Shown here one piece after another: positions 5,598-5,619 of a DNA stretch of 5,619 nt (positions are counted from its first letter, which is position 1; each line of letters begins with the position of its first letter). This DNA comes from an uncultured Clostridia bacterium (GTDB lineage Bacteria; Bacillota; Clostridia; Oscillospirales; Acutalibacteraceae). The translations under genes and the position numbers were made by a program. The stretch is taken from the NCBI GenBank assembly GCA_947624755.1, contig CANQLQ010000142.1:1-5619 (forward strand). Direction: 5' to 3'. Under the pieces are notes generated by a model. The model was not told where the DNA came from. It ran no database searches and saw nothing but the letters and a program-made list of their open reading frames with translations.

Positions 5598-5619
5598 AGG
5601 GTGCCCTAATTGGCGGCAG

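Overview
The window looks like chromosomal DNA from a low-to-moderate GC Gram-positive bacterium of the class Clostridia, possibly an Oscillospirales/Ruminococcaceae-type gut organism. This rests on the mreC-mreD-class B PBP-minD-like-mgsA gene order, strong AAGGAG-type ribosome binding sites and a T-box leader. The genus is not resolved. All five convincing genes are on the minus strand and are read right to left.

Layout from the right end (5' end of transcription): a short repeat-bearing stretch (5529-5619), then mreC (4668-5528), mreD (4104-4643), a class B penicillin-binding protein of the PBP2/MrdA type (2036-4063, GTG start) and a MinD-like ParA-family ATPase (1296-2012). Gaps are only 23-40 nt, so these four probably form one operon. 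After a 134-nt gap comes mgsA (760-1161), a methylglyoxal synthase, with its own good ribosome binding site. mreC, mreD and the PBP belong to the elongasome, which builds the lateral cell wall. The MinD-like protein would normally place the division site. mgsA is a frequent neighbour of this cluster in Clostridia but has a metabolic role (the methylglyoxal bypass of glycolysis). mreB, minC, minE and rodA, which often accompany this set, are not in the window.

The left 760 nt hold no protein gene. They contain a well-formed T-box riboswitch on the minus strand (about 210-441) with a GAC (Asp) specifier and an intrinsic terminator, but no gene follows it within the 209 nt that remain. Around it is repeat DNA: a 100-nt imperfect foldback (8-107), a 22-nt repeat present in five copies (132, 165, 455, 732 and 5576), a two-unit 27-nt tandem repeat, and AT-rich inverted repeats. 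Two copies of the 22-nt repeat face each other on either side of the T-box.

The points most worth a second look are: a methylglyoxal synthase with Asn at two positions normally His and Asp in the active site; a MinD-like protein that stops before the usual membrane-targeting helix and has no MinC or MinE beside it; and an apparently displaced Asp T-box framed by inverted repeats. Nothing here proves a wholly new system.
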